Origin: Martinezella lusitana
Lineage (GTDB): Bacteria > Pseudomonadota > Alphaproteobacteria > Rhizobiales > Rhizobiaceae
NCBI RefSeq assembly: GCF_900094565.1
Contig: NZ_FMAF01000003.1
Location: 62,001-126,000 of the forward strand
DNA length: 64,000 nt
Direction: 5' to 3'
Positions 7,435 through 17,489 of the stretch are shown here, in pieces (the stretch's first letter is position 1; each line of letters opens with the position of its first letter). A model generated the notes under the pieces. The model ran no database searches, was not told where the DNA came from, and saw only the letters and a program-made list of their open reading frames with translations. Made by a program: the position numbers and the translations under genes.

Positions 7435-8625
7435 ATGGCCCTTACGCCGTTTAGATTTCTAAGCACGACCGCAATCATGCTTTCCTTGTTGGCCGCACCC
7501 GCCGCGCTGGCGGAGGAGCCTGCCGTCACGACCCCGAAGCAGAACCTGCCGGCGATCGTCATTACCACCGCCACGATGCGCAAGCTGGTCGACAGGGTCG
7601 TCGCGACGGGCACGGTGAAGGCCGTCGAAGAAATCTACATCCAGCCGCAGGTCGATGGCCTCTCCATCCGCTCGCTCAATGCCGATGTCGGCGACAAGGT
7701 CGAGGCAAACAGCACGCTCGCCACGCTGAACGAAGACGCGCTGATCCTGCAGAAGAGCCAGATGCAGGCCACGCGCGCCAAGGGCGAGGCAAGCCTTGCC
7801 CAGCTGCACGCGCAGCTCGCCGAGGCTCACGCCAACGCGGAAGAAGCTGAATTGCAACGCGTCCGCGCGGTCACAATGGGCGCCAAGGGCACGATGTCGA
7901 CCTCGTCAGTCGAGCAGGCAAACGCGTCGGCCGCAGCCAACAAGGCTCGCGTGGGGTCCGCCGAACAGGCGATCGCGGTCGCCGAAGCCGATCTCAAGGT
8001 CACCGACAGTCAGATCGCCGACACCGACCTGAAACTTGCCCGTACCGGCATCAAGACCCCGGTCGCAGGCACGGTTGCCTCGCGCAACGCCCGCGTCGGC
8101 GCCATCGCCAACGGCAGCGGCGATCCGCTCTTCACCATCATCCGCGACAGCCAGCTTGAACTGGTGGTCGACGTTTCCGAAAGCGACATCACCAAGATCG
8201 CCACCGGGCAGAAGGCTTTGATTTCGCTCTCCGGCAGCCGCGAAAAGCTTGGCGGCACCGTCCGCCTCGTCGCGCCTGTCGTCGATTCCGTTACTCGCCT
8301 CGGCGCGGTGCACATCACCATCGACGAGGGCGACAAGGCGCGTGCCGGCATGTACGGCAGCGCCGAGATCGTCATCCGGCAGGAAGAGGGTGTCTCCCTG
8401 CCGCTGACCGCCGTCAATAGCGACGAAAACGGCTCTTCCGCCCGCAAGGTCGAGAACGGCGTCGTCAAGTTCGTCAATGTCGAGACCGGCATCCAGGACG
8501 GAGCCTATGTCGAGATCCTCAAAGGCCTGACGGCCGGCGAAGATGTTGTCGCCAAGGCCGGCGCCTATGTCCGCGACGGCGACCACATCACGCCCGTGCG
8601 CGAAACGCCGCAAGCCTCCAACTGA
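7435..8625 (+). CDS. RND efflux periplasmic adaptor (HlyD/MFP family)
   Basis: From ATG 7435 the protein is 396 residues with a signal peptide (residues 1-28, ending PAALAEE). The order is typical: a beta-hairpin/lipoyl half (QVDGLSIRSLNADVGDKVE), a long alpha-hairpin rich in Ala, Glu and Gln (about 105-175), the returning lipoyl half (GIKTPVAGTVASRNARVG) and a beta-barrel with membrane-proximal domain. It bridges an inner-membrane pump and an outer-membrane channel. There is no lipobox Cys. The pump gene follows after 14 bases. A TTG at 7366 would lengthen the N-terminus by 23 residues and bury the signal peptide, so it was not chosen. No outer-membrane channel gene is in the window. Confidence 0.92.
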   Translation: MALTPFRFLSTTAIMLSLLAAPAALAEEPAVTTPKQNLPAIVITTATMRKLVDRVVATGTVKAVEEIYIQPQVDGLSIRSLNADVGDKVEANSTLATLNEDALILQKSQMQATRAKGEASLAQLHAQLAEAHANAEEAELQRVRAVTMGAKGTMSTSSVEQANASAAANKARVGSAEQAIAVAEADLKVTDSQIADTDLKLARTGIKTPVAGTVASRNARVGAIANGSGDPLFTIIRDSQLELVVDVSESDITKIATGQKALISLSGSREKLGGTVRLVAPVVDSVTRLGAVHITIDEGDKARAGMYGSAEIVIRQEEGVSLPLTAVNSDENGSSARKVENGVVKFVNVETGIQDGAYVEILKGLTAGEDVVAKAGAYVRDGDHITPVRETPQASN

Positions 8626-8639
8626 GCGAGAATGGCAAG

Positions 8640-11600
8640 ATGAACTTCTCCGCCTGGTCCATCCGAAATCCGATCGCCCCGCTCCTCGGCTTTTTCCTGC
8701 TGATGGTTGTGGGCGCGCACGCCTTCTTCAATCTGCCCATCACGCGCTTCCCGAACATCGACGTGCCTGTTGTCAACGTCACAGTGACGCAGAGCGGCGC
8801 CTCGCCTGCCGAGCTCGAAATGCAGGTGACGAAGGAGGTCGAAGACGCCGTTGCCGGCATCAACGGCATCGACGAGATACAATCGACCGTCACCGACGGC
8901 CAATCGCAGACCGTCGTGATCTTCCGCCTGGAAGTGCCGACCCAACAGGCCGTTCAGGATACCAAGGACGCCATCGATCGCATCCGCGGCAATCTGCCGT
9001 CCACGATCGATGAGCCCATCGTCTCGAAGGTCGATGTCGAAGGCCAGGCGATCCAGAGCTTCGCCGTCTCCTCGCCGAACATGACCCTTGAGGAAATGTC
9101 CTGGTTCGTTGACGACGTTATCAAGCGCGCGCTGCAGGGCCAGGCGGGTATCGGCCGCGTCGATCGCTACGGCGGCGCCGACCGCGAGGTGCGCATCGAG
9201 CTCGATCCGAACAAGCTGAATGCCTATGGCATTACGGCGCTTTCGGTCAGCCAGCAGTTGCGCAGCACCAACATCGATCTGGGTTCCGGCCGCGGCCAGG
9301 TCGCGGGCAGCGAACAGGCGATCCGCGTGCTTGGCGACGCCCGCGAGGTCGCGCAGCTTGTCGATACCACGATCGCGCTGACCAACGGCCGCTTCGTCAA
9401 GCTCTCCGCTCTCGGCGTCATCAAGGACACCTATCAGGAGCCGAAGTCGTTCTCGCGGTTCAACAGCGCCCCCGTCGTCACCTTCGGCGTGTTCCGCGCC
9501 AAGGGCGCCAGCGAGGTAACGGTCGCCAAGACGGTTGGCGATACGCTCAACAAGGTGCGCGCCGAAAATCCGAACGTCTCTATCGAGATGATCGACGACT
9601 CCGTCTATTACACCTACGGCAATTACGAAGCGGCGATGCACACGCTGCTCGAAGGTGCGCTCCTGGCGGTTCTCGTCGTCTTCCTCTTCCTGCGGAATTG
9701 GCGCGCGACGCTGATTTCGGCGGTCGCCCTGCCACTGTCAGCGATCCCGACATTCTGGATCATGAACCAGATCGGCTTCTCGCTGAATCTCGTCAGCTTC
9801 CTGGCGCTGACGCTGGCAACAGGCATTCTCGTGGATGATGCCATCGTCGAGATCGAGAACATCGCCCGCCACATCAAGATGGGCAAGACGCCTTACCGTG
9901 CCGCCATCGATGCCGCCGATGAAATCGGCCTGGCCGTCATCGCGACGACCTTCACCATCATCGCGGTCTTCGTCCCGGTCTCCTTCATGCCGGGCATTCC
10001 GGGCCAGTACTTCATTCAGTTCGGCCTGACAGTCGCCTTCTCGGTGTTCTTCTCGCTGCTTGTGGCGCGTCTGATCACACCGATGATGGCGGCCTATCTC
10101 ATGCGCGCCGAAGATGCGGTCGACGATCACCACGACAAAGACGGCCCCTTCATGCGCGGCTACAGCGCACTGGTGCGGTTGACGACCAAGCGGTGGTATA
10201 CGCGTTATCCGACGCTGCTGGCGGCCTTCGCCTTTTCCATCGCCTCGGTTTTTGCGCTGATCATGTTCGTCCCCGGCAGCTTCATTCCGCCGGACGATTC
10301 ATCGCGTATCGTTCTGTCAGCCGAGCTGCCGCCGAATGCACGGCTCGAGGATACGGAACAGGCGACCAACGAGATCTGCCGGCGCGTCAAGGGCATCGAC
10401 GGCGTTGAAAACGTCTTCGTTCTCGGCGGTGCTTCGCCGAAGGGCGATTTGGAGCTTCGCCGCGCGACCGTGACGCTGACACTCGGCAAGCTCGACCAGT
10501 CGCTCGTCAAGAAGCTGGTGAACGACGTCCTCGGCTCGCTGCCAGTCATCGGCCCTCACCTGCCGAAGGTCACCGTGCATGGCCGCGAGCGTCCGCAATG
10601 GGATGTGGAAAAGGAAGTCTTCGCGAAATTGCGTTCGATACCTGACGTCCGCATCACCAAGCTCAACGACCGTGGCGACCGCGACCTCACCTACAACTTC
10701 CTCTCCCGCAACGAGAAGGATCTGAACCAGGCGGTCGGCATTCTCGAAGCCAAGTTACGAACCGATCCTGCGCTCGCCAACGTCAGCGCCGACGGCGCCC
10801 TGCCGCGTCCCGAACTGCAGATCTATCCGCGCAAGGACGAAGCCGCACGCCTCGGCATCACGCCGCAGATGATTTCCGATACGGTTCGTGTGGCCACCAT
10901 CGGCGATATCGACGCGTCGCTTGCGAAGATCTCGCTCGACGATCGCCAGATACCGATCCGCGTCCAGGCTTCGCTCGGCATGCGCCGCGATCTGGCGGCG
11001 ATCCGTGCCTTGCGCATCAAGACCGCCTCAGGCACCACCGTGCCGATGTCGAGCGTCGCCGACATCGATTATACCGAGGGCCTGTCTTCGATCAAGCGCA
11101 ACAACCGCTACCGCGTCGTTTCCATCGGCGCGGACCTGCCGCAGGGCGTGGCGCTGGATACGGCATCGGAGCATTTCCTCGATATCGTCAACAGCGCCAA
11201 GATCCCGGCAACCGTGCATCTGGCCGAAAGCGGCGACACCAAGGTCCAGAAGGAAATGCAGCAGAGCTTCGGCAATGCCATGCTGCTTGGCCTACTGCTG
11301 GTTCTGACCGTGCTGGTGCTGCTGTTCAAGGACATCATCCAGCCCTTTACCATTCTGCTGTCGCTGCCACTGGCGATCGGCGGCGTGGCGCTGGCACTCA
11401 TCCTGACGGGCAATGCCCTGTCCATGCCTGTGATGATCGGCATTCTCATGTTGATGGGCATCGTGACCAAGAACGCCATCCTGCTCGTCGATTTCGCCAT
11501 CGAGATGATGCATCAAGGCATGCCGAGGCTGGAAGCCGTCGTCGAGGCCGGCCGCAAGCGTGCGCGGCCGATCATCATGACCTCGATCGCCATGTCGGCC

Positions 11601-11963
11601 GGCATGCTGCCGTCCGCGCTCGGTGTCGGCGAAGGCGGCTCCTTCCGCGCGCCGATGGCGATTGCGGTGATCGGCGGCATCATCGTGTCCACCGTCCTCA
11701 GCCTGGTGGTCGTGCCGTCCTTCTTCTTGATCATGGACGACCTCTCGCGCCTGCTCGGCTTCCTCTTCGGCAAACTGGTCGGCAAGAAGGACGCGGATGA
11801 TGAAGTCGTGACCAAGGAAAGCCTGGCGACTGCCGTCAATGAAAACCGACAGTCGCTCGCCGCCTTGGAAGAGCGACTGGAGGTCATCGAGAACAGGGAT
11901 GTCAGGGGTCGCAAGGCGACCGGTACGAATGTGCTGAAGCTGCCGCCGTTCGCCGCCGAATAG
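8640..11963 (+). CDS. RND multidrug/solute efflux pump, inner-membrane subunit (HAE1-like)
   Basis: An 1107-residue RND pump with the usual two-repeat layout: one N-terminal TM, a large periplasmic loop, six TMs, then the same again. The proton-relay aspartates D399 and D400 are in TM4 (GILVDDAIVEIENI). The gene follows the adaptor by 14 bases and forms an adaptor-pump operon. The C-terminus extends about 65 residues past the last TM as a charged tail containing AALEERLEVIE, longer than in AcrB-type pumps. Substrates cannot be inferred. It converges on ureG with only 42 bases between the stops. Confidence 0.94.
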   Translation: MNFSAWSIRNPIAPLLGFFLLMVVGAHAFFNLPITRFPNIDVPVVNVTVTQSGASPAELEMQVTKEVEDAVAGINGIDEIQSTVTDGQSQTVVIFRLEVPTQQAVQDTKDAIDRIRGNLPSTIDEPIVSKVDVEGQAIQSFAVSSPNMTLEEMSWFVDDVIKRALQGQAGIGRVDRYGGADREVRIELDPNKLNAYGITALSVSQQLRSTNIDLGSGRGQVAGSEQAIRVLGDAREVAQLVDTTIALTNGRFVKLSALGVIKDTYQEPKSFSRFNSAPVVTFGVFRAKGASEVTVAKTVGDTLNKVRAENPNVSIEMIDDSVYYTYGNYEAAMHTLLEGALLAVLVVFLFLRNWRATLISAVALPLSAIPTFWIMNQIGFSLNLVSFLALTLATGILVDDAIVEIENIARHIKMGKTPYRAAIDAADEIGLAVIATTFTIIAVFVPVSFMPGIPGQYFIQFGLTVAFSVFFSLLVARLITPMMAAYLMRAEDAVDDHHDKDGPFMRGYSALVRLTTKRWYTRYPTLLAAFAFSIASVFALIMFVPGSFIPPDDSSRIVLSAELPPNARLEDTEQATNEICRRVKGIDGVENVFVLGGASPKGDLELRRATVTLTLGKLDQSLVKKLVNDVLGSLPVIGPHLPKVTVHGRERPQWDVEKEVFAKLRSIPDVRITKLNDRGDRDLTYNFLSRNEKDLNQAVGILEAKLRTDPALANVSADGALPRPELQIYPRKDEAARLGITPQMISDTVRVATIGDIDASLAKISLDDRQIPIRVQASLGMRRDLAAIRALRIKTASGTTVPMSSVADIDYTEGLSSIKRNNRYRVVSIGADLPQGVALDTASEHFLDIVNSAKIPATVHLAESGDTKVQKEMQQSFGNAMLLGLLLVLTVLVLLFKDIIQPFTILLSLPLAIGGVALALILTGNALSMPVMIGILMLMGIVTKNAILLVDFAIEMMHQGMPRLEAVVEAGRKRARPIIMTSIAMSAGMLPSALGVGEGGSFRAPMAIAVIGGIIVSTVLSLVVVPSFFLIMDDLSRLLGFLFGKLVGKKDADDEVVTKESLATAVNENRQSLAALEERLEVIENRDVRGRKATGTNVLKLPPFAAE

Positions 11964-12005
11964 CGGTCGGCTCGACCTGGCGAAACCGATAGGTGACGGG
12001 ACGGC

Positions 12006-12617
12006 CTAAAGGCCGCCCTGTTCCTTCAGGAAGCTGACGATCGTACCGACGCCCTCTCCCCGCTTCATGTCGGAAAACACGAAAGGACGAGCCTGGCGCA
12101 TGCGCGTGGCATCGCGGTCCATCACCTCGAGATCGACCTCGACGAAAGGCGCCAGATCCTTCTTGTTAATAACGAGCAGGTCCGATTTGGTGATGCCGGG
12201 GCCGCCCTTGCGCGGAATTTCCTCGCCCTGGCACACAGAAATTACGTAGATGGTGATATCGGCGAGATCGGGCGAGAAGGTCGCGGCCAGATTGTCGCCG
12301 CCGGATTCGATGAAGACGACGTCGAGATCCGGAAGCCGCTCGTTGAGGCCGGCGATAGCCTGCAGGTTGATCGTCGCATCCTCGCGAATGGCGGTATGCG
12401 GGCAGCCGCCGGTTTCGACGCCGACGATGCGATCCGACGTCAGCGCCTGCATCCGCACCAACGCCTCCGCATCTTCAGTCGTATAGATGTCGTTGGTGAC
12501 GACGGCGACGGAATAATCGTCGCGCATCGCCTTGCACAGCTTTTCCGTCAGCGCCGTCTTGCCCGAACCGACGGGGCCGCCGATACCGACACGCAAAGGT
12601 CCATTTCTCGATTTCAT
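12006..12617 (-). CDS. ureG: Urease accessory GTPase UreG
   Basis: A 203-residue SIMIBI-class GTPase that drives nickel insertion into urease together with UreD, UreE and UreF. The P-loop GPVGSGKT is at residues 14-21, the nickel-binding Cys-Pro-His motif is C72-P73-H74 and the NKKD guanine-specificity motif is visible. The chosen ATG at 12617 removes 63 unrelated upstream residues present in the longest open frame. It follows ureF by 106 bases on the same strand and is the last gene of the ureE-F-G segment. Confidence 0.97.
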   Translation of the reverse strand: MKSRNGPLRVGIGGPVGSGKTALTEKLCKAMRDDYSVAVVTNDIYTTEDAEALVRMQALTSDRIVGVETGGCPHTAIREDATINLQAIAGLNERLPDLDVVFIESGGDNLAATFSPDLADITIYVISVCQGEEIPRKGGPGITKSDLLVINKKDLAPFVEVDLEVMDRDATRMRQARPFVFSDMKRGEGVGTIVSFLKEQGGL

Positions 12618-12723
12618 GCTGGAAACTCCAATAAAATAGCAGCATAGCGAAGCGTCGGCCTGCCGCACAGCGGCGAATGACGTAGGGCGTGCCTCGATTG
12701 TAGCATTTCCCCAAAGACGCGGA

Positions 12724-13410
12724 TCATGAGCGAAAGAGCCGCGTCTCCTGGGTTTCATGACGCAGGCTTGCAATGTCGGCGTGCACAGTCGCAGCGCCAA
12801 GATCATCGAGATCGGATTGCGCTACCCGTTTCGCCACGTCGGCGATGATATCCTCCAAGGCGGCCAGGATCGCAACGCCATCCTTCTGCCCGGTCACGCC
12901 GAGCCGGATGCCGGCCGAAAGCATCTGCGACGCAAGGGCATGCAGGAAGGCGGCTAGTGTCTTCTCGATGGATATCTCGTGTGCGGCGGCTACCGCGCCG
13001 ACTGCGACGGGATATGCAGTCTTTGCCGGCAGCATCGAAAATATCCCGTGCGGCCAGGCGCCGGCGGCCGACAAAAAGGCGTCGCCGAGCAGCATCGTTT
13101 CATTGTGGCGCTCTTTCGAGCCCGCCAGCGCTTCTGCAAGTTCCGCTACCGCGGCAAGCCGCAGCGCATCCTCGCCGGCATGATGTGCCTCGGCAAGCAG
13201 GACGGCATCATTCCAGACAGGGCCATGCTGGATGAGGGTCGCGATCCAATCACGCAGGCTCTTGCTATCGTGAACCAGCCCGTCATGCACCGCACGCTCG
13301 AGCCCACCGGAATAGGCAAAGGACCCCACCGGAAAAGCCGGCGACAGCCAAGCCATCAGCCGCAACAGCGCCTGCAGATTGCGATCGTCCGCTGCCATCC
13401 CCTCGCTCAT
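12724..13410 (-). CDS. ureF: Urease accessory protein UreF
   Basis: The 228-residue all-helical UreF works with UreD and UreG in the complex that loads carbon dioxide and nickel into the urease active site. The signature [17 protein letters not shown] is near residues 22-38. The start at 13410 lies 7 bases after the ureE stop; an internal ATG four codons later is also possible. Length and order (E-F-G) are standard. Confidence 0.96.
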   Translation of the reverse strand: MSEGMAADDRNLQALLRLMAWLSPAFPVGSFAYSGGLERAVHDGLVHDSKSLRDWIATLIQHGPVWNDAVLLAEAHHAGEDALRLAAVAELAEALAGSKERHNETMLLGDAFLSAAGAWPHGIFSMLPAKTAYPVAVGAVAAAHEISIEKTLAAFLHALASQMLSAGIRLGVTGQKDGVAILAALEDIIADVAKRVAQSDLDDLGAATVHADIASLRHETQETRLFRS

Positions 13411-13416
13411 CGGCGT

Positions 13417-13914
13417 TCAATCGTGCGAATGGTGATCGTGCCCATGATCGTGATGATCGGCATGGTCATGCGAATGGCCGCCATGGGAGTGGTAGGCACC
13501 GCGAGCAGGCTGGAAAGGCTCACTGACTTCCGTGACCGTCGCGCCGAGCCCTTCGAGCATGGAACGGATCACATGATCGCGCAAAATCAGGATGCGTTCC
13601 TCTTCGATCTGCGCCGGGAGATGGCGATTGCCAAGATGCCAGGCAAGCTCGATCAGATGCCTGCGATCACGCGGCTTGATTTCGAAAAGCTTCTCATTCG
13701 CCGCAACGATCTCGATCAACTCGCCGTCCTCGCGCACCAGGAGGTCGCCATTGGCAAACAGGACCGGCTCTTTCAGGTCGAGCATGACCATGTCGCCGTT
13801 TTCGAGATGCAGCAGCTTGCGGCGCAGATGCCGCAAATCATGCGGCAGGACGACACGATCGATCGGATTGGAGGACGGCGTGCCGGCCGGCAGATAGGAG
13901 GTAACATGTTGCAT
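13417..13914 (-). CDS. ureE: Urease accessory nickel metallochaperone UreE
   Basis: UreE of 165 residues delivers nickel to the UreD-UreF-UreG-apourease complex. The body has the [17 protein letters not shown] peptide-binding domain and the WHLGNRHLP metal-binding region with the family's key His. The last 25 residues or so (about 141-165) are a histidine/aspartate-rich tail with a dozen His, a nickel store seen in some UreE proteins. It lies upstream of ureF, and downstream of the GGDEF gene with 80 bases between. Confidence 0.96.
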   Translation of the reverse strand: MQHVTSYLPAGTPSSNPIDRVVLPHDLRHLRRKLLHLENGDMVMLDLKEPVLFANGDLLVREDGELIEIVAANEKLFEIKPRDRRHLIELAWHLGNRHLPAQIEEERILILRDHVIRSMLEGLGATVTEVSEPFQPARGAYHSHGGHSHDHADHHDHGHDHHSHD

Positions 13915-13995
13915 GGCGGGTCCAATTCAAAGCTTTGTCAGACCATGCAAAATAGTCGCTTCCGGCGCAAGCGCCAATGCCGCTTTCGCAAAGCT

Positions 13996-14856
13996 CTATA
14001 TTCGTTGCGCGTAGCGCTTCGGTTCCACATGCTCCGCCGTGGCTTCGCGCTTCTGGTCGGTTGCAGAACGATGCCAGACGTGGTTCAGCCGTTCGTATTC
14101 GTGGACCACGCGGTTGCGGCCAAGCGTCTTGGCGAGATAGAGCGCCTTGTCGGCTGCCGCATAAACGGCTTCCGACTTGCGGTCCTTGCCTATGTCGGCG
14201 ATTCCCGCGGAAATGGTGATCTTCACCGAACCACCTTCGACGGCGATGGGATGATTGGCGATCTCAGCCCTGATGCTCTCGATGCGGGCAACGCGTTCAG
14301 ACGTGTCGCCGCCGTGAACGATGGCGCCGAATTCCTCGCCGCCGAGACGAGCGATCACGTCCTCGCCGGCAAAGACATGCGCAAATATCTGCGATACGGC
14401 AACGATGACGGCATCGCCGGATGCATGTCCGAAGCGATCATTGATCGTCTTGGACCGATCGACATCGAAGATGACGAGTGACGCACCTTCGGCGGCCTGA
14501 TCCAATGCTTCGGTAAAGGCACGACGATTGAGCAAGCCGGACAGCATGTCGGTGCGGCTCAGCCGCTGGAACTCGGCGCGGGAGACGGCAAGCTTGTGAA
14601 TCGAACAACCTGCCAGCGCCGCCAGCGCGCCGGAAACGGTACCGCCGACGATCCATGCCAAGAGGACACCGAGACGCATCGCCTCCGAAATCGGCACTGG
14701 CAAGAGATCGAACCACTGCAGCACGGGCAGCATTACAAGCATGATCAAAAGTGACATGATGACGGCTGCAAAACTCATCTTTAACGCGAAAATATAGATC
14801 GCACGCCGCCGCTGAAAATTACCGAGATCGGCTTGCAGCGAAATCCATTGTCTCAT
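13996..14856 (-). CDS. Membrane-bound GGDEF protein, probable diguanylate cyclase
   Basis: The 286-residue protein has two N-terminal membrane segments (about 20-48 and 60-84) and a C-terminal GGDEF domain (about 95-265). The active-site loop is GGEEF at 172-176, and metal aspartate D131 is in DVDRSKTIND, where the usual Phe-Lys is Ser-Lys. Expected activity is making cyclic di-GMP at the membrane. The RxxD inhibition site five residues before the loop reads AxxD (A163, D166), so feedback through that site is unlikely. ATG 14856 is chosen because GAGGAAGGTG lies just upstream; a TTG at 14886 overlaps that site. It sits between ureC and ureE, behind a terminator. Confidence 0.9.
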   Translation of the reverse strand: MRQWISLQADLGNFQRRRAIYIFALKMSFAAVIMSLLIMLVMLPVLQWFDLLPVPISEAMRLGVLLAWIVGGTVSGALAALAGCSIHKLAVSRAEFQRLSRTDMLSGLLNRRAFTEALDQAAEGASLVIFDVDRSKTINDRFGHASGDAVIVAVSQIFAHVFAGEDVIARLGGEEFGAIVHGGDTSERVARIESIRAEIANHPIAVEGGSVKITISAGIADIGKDRKSEAVYAAADKALYLAKTLGRNRVVHEYERLNHVWHRSATDQKREATAEHVEPKRYAQRI

Positions 14857-15064
14857 GCGATTCACCTTCCTCAGCCACCATTTCAATCATGTGAAATAGG
14901 GGTGAAGACGCTTCCAGGTCTTTAATGTAACGATTAAAATGCGTGGTATTTCCCAAGTTGTGAACAATCAGAAATGGCCGCCGACATCATCGCTTTCGCA
15001 AGTCGAAAAGCGATGCGCAAAGTTGCCGCCACAAGCCTATGATAACGCAGCATTAAGTACGCGG
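14857..15064 (-). promoter_or_regulatory. Gap expected to carry the promoter of the GGDEF-ureEFG unit
   Basis: About 208 AT-rich bases between the ureC terminator and the GGDEF start, with the ribosome site GAGGAAGG at its right-strand edge. I could not fix a convincing -35/-10 pair. If the terminator works, transcription of GGDEF, ureE, ureF and ureG must start here. Confidence 0.35.
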
Positions 15065-15101
15065 AGCTGAAAAAGCCCCGGAAACCGGGGCTTTTTCAGC
15101 T
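15065..15101 (-). terminator. Strong bidirectional terminator after ureC
   Basis: A perfect 17-bp inverted repeat (agctgaaaaagccccgg and its complement) with a 3-base loop contains an A-run on one side and a T-run on the other. It lies 28 bases after the ureC stop and separates ureDABC from the GGDEF-ureEFG group. Confidence 0.9.
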
Positions 15102-15128
15102 GCCAATGATCGGCCGTCAAAAAACCTG

Positions 15129-16841
15129 TCAGAACAGGAAATAACGCTGCGCCATCGGCAGCACCGTCGCCGGCTCACATGTCAGAAGCTCGCCATCGGC
15201 GCGAACTTCATAGGTCTCGGGGTCCACCTCGATATGCGGCGTCAGGCTATTGTGGATCATCGACGCCTTGGAAATGCCACCGCGCGTGTTCCTGACGGGC
15301 AGGAGCGTCTTGGCAATGCCGAGCTTGCCGGCAAGACCTGCATCGAATGCAGCCTGGGAGACGAACGTCACCGAGGAATTCGTGCGATTCTTGCCATAGG
15401 CACCGAACATCGGGCGATAGTGCATCGGCTGCGGCGTCGGGATCGAGGCGTTCGGATCGCCCATCGGTGCAGCCGCTATGGAGCCGCCGAGCAGGATCAT
15501 CTCCGGCTTGACGCCGAAGAAGGCCGGGTTCCAGATCACTATATCGGCACGCTTGCCGACCTCGATCGATCCCACCTCGTGGCTGACGCCATGGGCGATG
15601 GCCGGGTTGATCGTATATTTGGCGATGTAGCGCTTCACGCGGAAATTGTCGTTGTCGCCGGTCTCCTGGGCCAGGCGGCCGCGCTGACGCTTCATCTTGT
15701 CGGCGGTCTGCCATGTCCGGATCGCCACTTCGCCGACGCGGCCCATGGCCTGGCTGTCGGACGAAATGATCGAGAAGGCGCCGATATCGTGCAGGATATC
15801 CTCGGCTGCGATCGTCTCCTTGCGGATGCGGCTTTCGGCAAAAGCGATATCCTCGGGGATCGATGGCGACAGGTGATGGCAGACCATCAACATGTCGAGG
15901 TGTTCGGCGATGGTATTAACCGTATAGGGGCGCGTCGGATTGGTCGAAGACGGGATGACGTTCGACTGGCCGCAGATCTTGATGATGTCGGGCGCATGCC
16001 CGCCGCCCGCGCCTTCCGTGTGGAAGGCATGGATGGTACGACCCTTGATGGCACCGATCGTATCCTCGACGAAGCCACTTTCGTTCAACGTATCCGTGTG
16101 AATCATCACCTGCACGTCATATTCGTCGGCAACGCTCAGGCAGCAGTCGATCGCCGCCGGCGTGGTGCCCCAGTCCTCATGCAGCTTCAATGAGCAGGCA
16201 CCACCGAGCACCATCTCCTCCAGAGCTGCCGGCAGCGAGGCATTGCCCTTGGCCGAAAGGCCGATATTCATCGGGAAGGCGTCGAAGGCCTCGATCATGC
16301 GCGCCAGATGCCAGGGTCCCGGCGTGCAGGTGGTCGCCAGAGTGCCATGCGCCGGCCCGGTGCCGCCGCCGAGCATCGTGGTGATGCCAGACATCAGCGC
16401 TTCCTCGATCTGCTGCGGGCAGATGAAATGGATGTGGCTGTCCATGCCGCCGGCGGTGACGATCTTCCCCTCGCCCGCAATCGCCTCGGTGCCCGGCCCG
16501 ACGATGATGTTGACACCCGGCTGGGTATCCGGATTGCCGGCCTTGCCGATCGCGACGATGCGGCCGTCCTTCAAGCCGATATCCGCCTTCACGATCCCCC
16601 AATTATCGAGGATCAAAGCATTGGTGATGACGGTGTCGACGGCGCCGTTCGCGCGCGTCACCTGGCTCTGCCCCATGCCGTCGCGAATAACTTTGCCGCC
16701 ACCGAACTTCACTTCCTCGCCATAGGTGGTGAAATCCTTTTCCACCTCGATGAACAATTCGGTATCGGCCAGCCGCACCTTGTCGCCGACGGTCGGTCCG
16801 AACATGCTGGCATAGGCGGCGCGGGAAATCTTATAGGGCAT
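15129..16841 (-). CDS. ureC: Urease alpha (catalytic) subunit UreC
   Basis: The 570-residue catalytic subunit hydrolyses urea to ammonia and carbamate at a two-nickel site. All active-site residues are visible: H136 and H138 (DSHIH), carbamylated lysine K219 with H221 (SLKLHED), H248 (MIHTD), H274 (HAFH), flap residues C321-H322-H323 and D362 (SSDSQAMG). Length and motif spacing match bacterial UreC exactly, so the enzyme should be functional. It follows the GT29-like gene by 3 bases and is followed by a strong terminator. Confidence 0.98.
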   Translation of the reverse strand: MPYKISRAAYASMFGPTVGDKVRLADTELFIEVEKDFTTYGEEVKFGGGKVIRDGMGQSQVTRANGAVDTVITNALILDNWGIVKADIGLKDGRIVAIGKAGNPDTQPGVNIIVGPGTEAIAGEGKIVTAGGMDSHIHFICPQQIEEALMSGITTMLGGGTGPAHGTLATTCTPGPWHLARMIEAFDAFPMNIGLSAKGNASLPAALEEMVLGGACSLKLHEDWGTTPAAIDCCLSVADEYDVQVMIHTDTLNESGFVEDTIGAIKGRTIHAFHTEGAGGGHAPDIIKICGQSNVIPSSTNPTRPYTVNTIAEHLDMLMVCHHLSPSIPEDIAFAESRIRKETIAAEDILHDIGAFSIISSDSQAMGRVGEVAIRTWQTADKMKRQRGRLAQETGDNDNFRVKRYIAKYTINPAIAHGVSHEVGSIEVGKRADIVIWNPAFFGVKPEMILLGGSIAAAPMGDPNASIPTPQPMHYRPMFGAYGKNRTNSSVTFVSQAAFDAGLAGKLGIAKTLLPVRNTRGGISKASMIHNSLTPHIEVDPETYEVRADGELLTCEPATVLPMAQRYFLF

Positions 16842-16844
16842 GAA

Positions 16845-17489
16845 TCAGTCTCCTTCGGAGGCAGAGATAAGGTTCGTATCGGCGAGGCGCTTCAGGCGGC
16901 CCCGGGACACATAGCCGTCCACCAGCCGCTTCTCGGCGGCAAAGGGATGGCCGTCCCAGCCCGTATGGCTGAAGCCGGTAATGGCGATATCGTCGTCGGG
17001 GTGGTGCAAGAGTACGTCCGCGATCACGATCATGCCGCTGCTCGGCGCCACATAGGCGCCGGGCTCGTAGGCCGCCAGCGCCGCATCGACGCTGTCATGG
17101 ACGGACCGGTCGATCACGACATGACGCTTGCCCGTCGCATGGCAGAAGGCGGTGAATTGATCGGTATAGTCGTCGCAGAAATCATCGAGTTCCGGATGCG
17201 ACAGCGCCAGCGGCGCACGCAGGGCAGCGAATTTACCGGGATCGCGCACGCTCCAGATTTCGGAGGCGGAGGCGACGGCTGGGCTCTTGCGCCATTCGGC
17301 CGAACCCAGCATGGCGCGCGCCGGCCGGCCGGTATTGCAAACCGCGACGACATGGGTCCGGCTGCCGCCGGCACCCATGGAGCGGCAATCGTTGAAGCGG
17401 ATCACCAGATCGGCGGCGTCGATCTCTTCCGTGACCCCTTCCGCAATCTCACCGTTGCCGACGATCATGATCGTGCGCTTCGCGCTCAC
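16845..17489 (-). CDS. GT29 sialyltransferase-like protein encoded inside the urease operon
   Basis: The 214-residue protein starts at a GTG that overlaps the preceding stop (GTGA), so it is translationally coupled. It carries the three diagnostic stretches of the GT29 fold in order: an L-motif-like segment (IVGNGEIAEG, then EEIDAADLVIRFND, residues 8-34), an S-motif-like segment (PSSGM at 149-153 leading to ITGF at 170-173) and an H-x4-E VS motif (H181 to E186 in HPFAAE). There is no signal peptide or membrane segment, so it is cytoplasmic. GT29 enzymes move sialic acid from CMP-sugar donors. Rhizobial homologues carry only the label 'urease operon accessory protein' as far as I recall. Function unknown. 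Confidence 0.72.
   Translation of the reverse strand: MSAKRTIMIVGNGEIAEGVTEEIDAADLVIRFNDCRSMGAGGSRTHVVAVCNTGRPARAMLGSAEWRKSPAVASASEIWSVRDPGKFAALRAPLALSHPELDDFCDDYTDQFTAFCHATGKRHVVIDRSVHDSVDAALAAYEPGAYVAPSSGMIVIADVLLHHPDDDIAITGFSHTGWDGHPFAAEKRLVDGYVSRGRLKRLADTNLISASEGD

Noticed and set aside
12979..14481. 500-codon plus-strand frame across ureF, ureE and the GGDEF gene
   Set aside because: It spans three real minus-strand genes and has no protein-like features.
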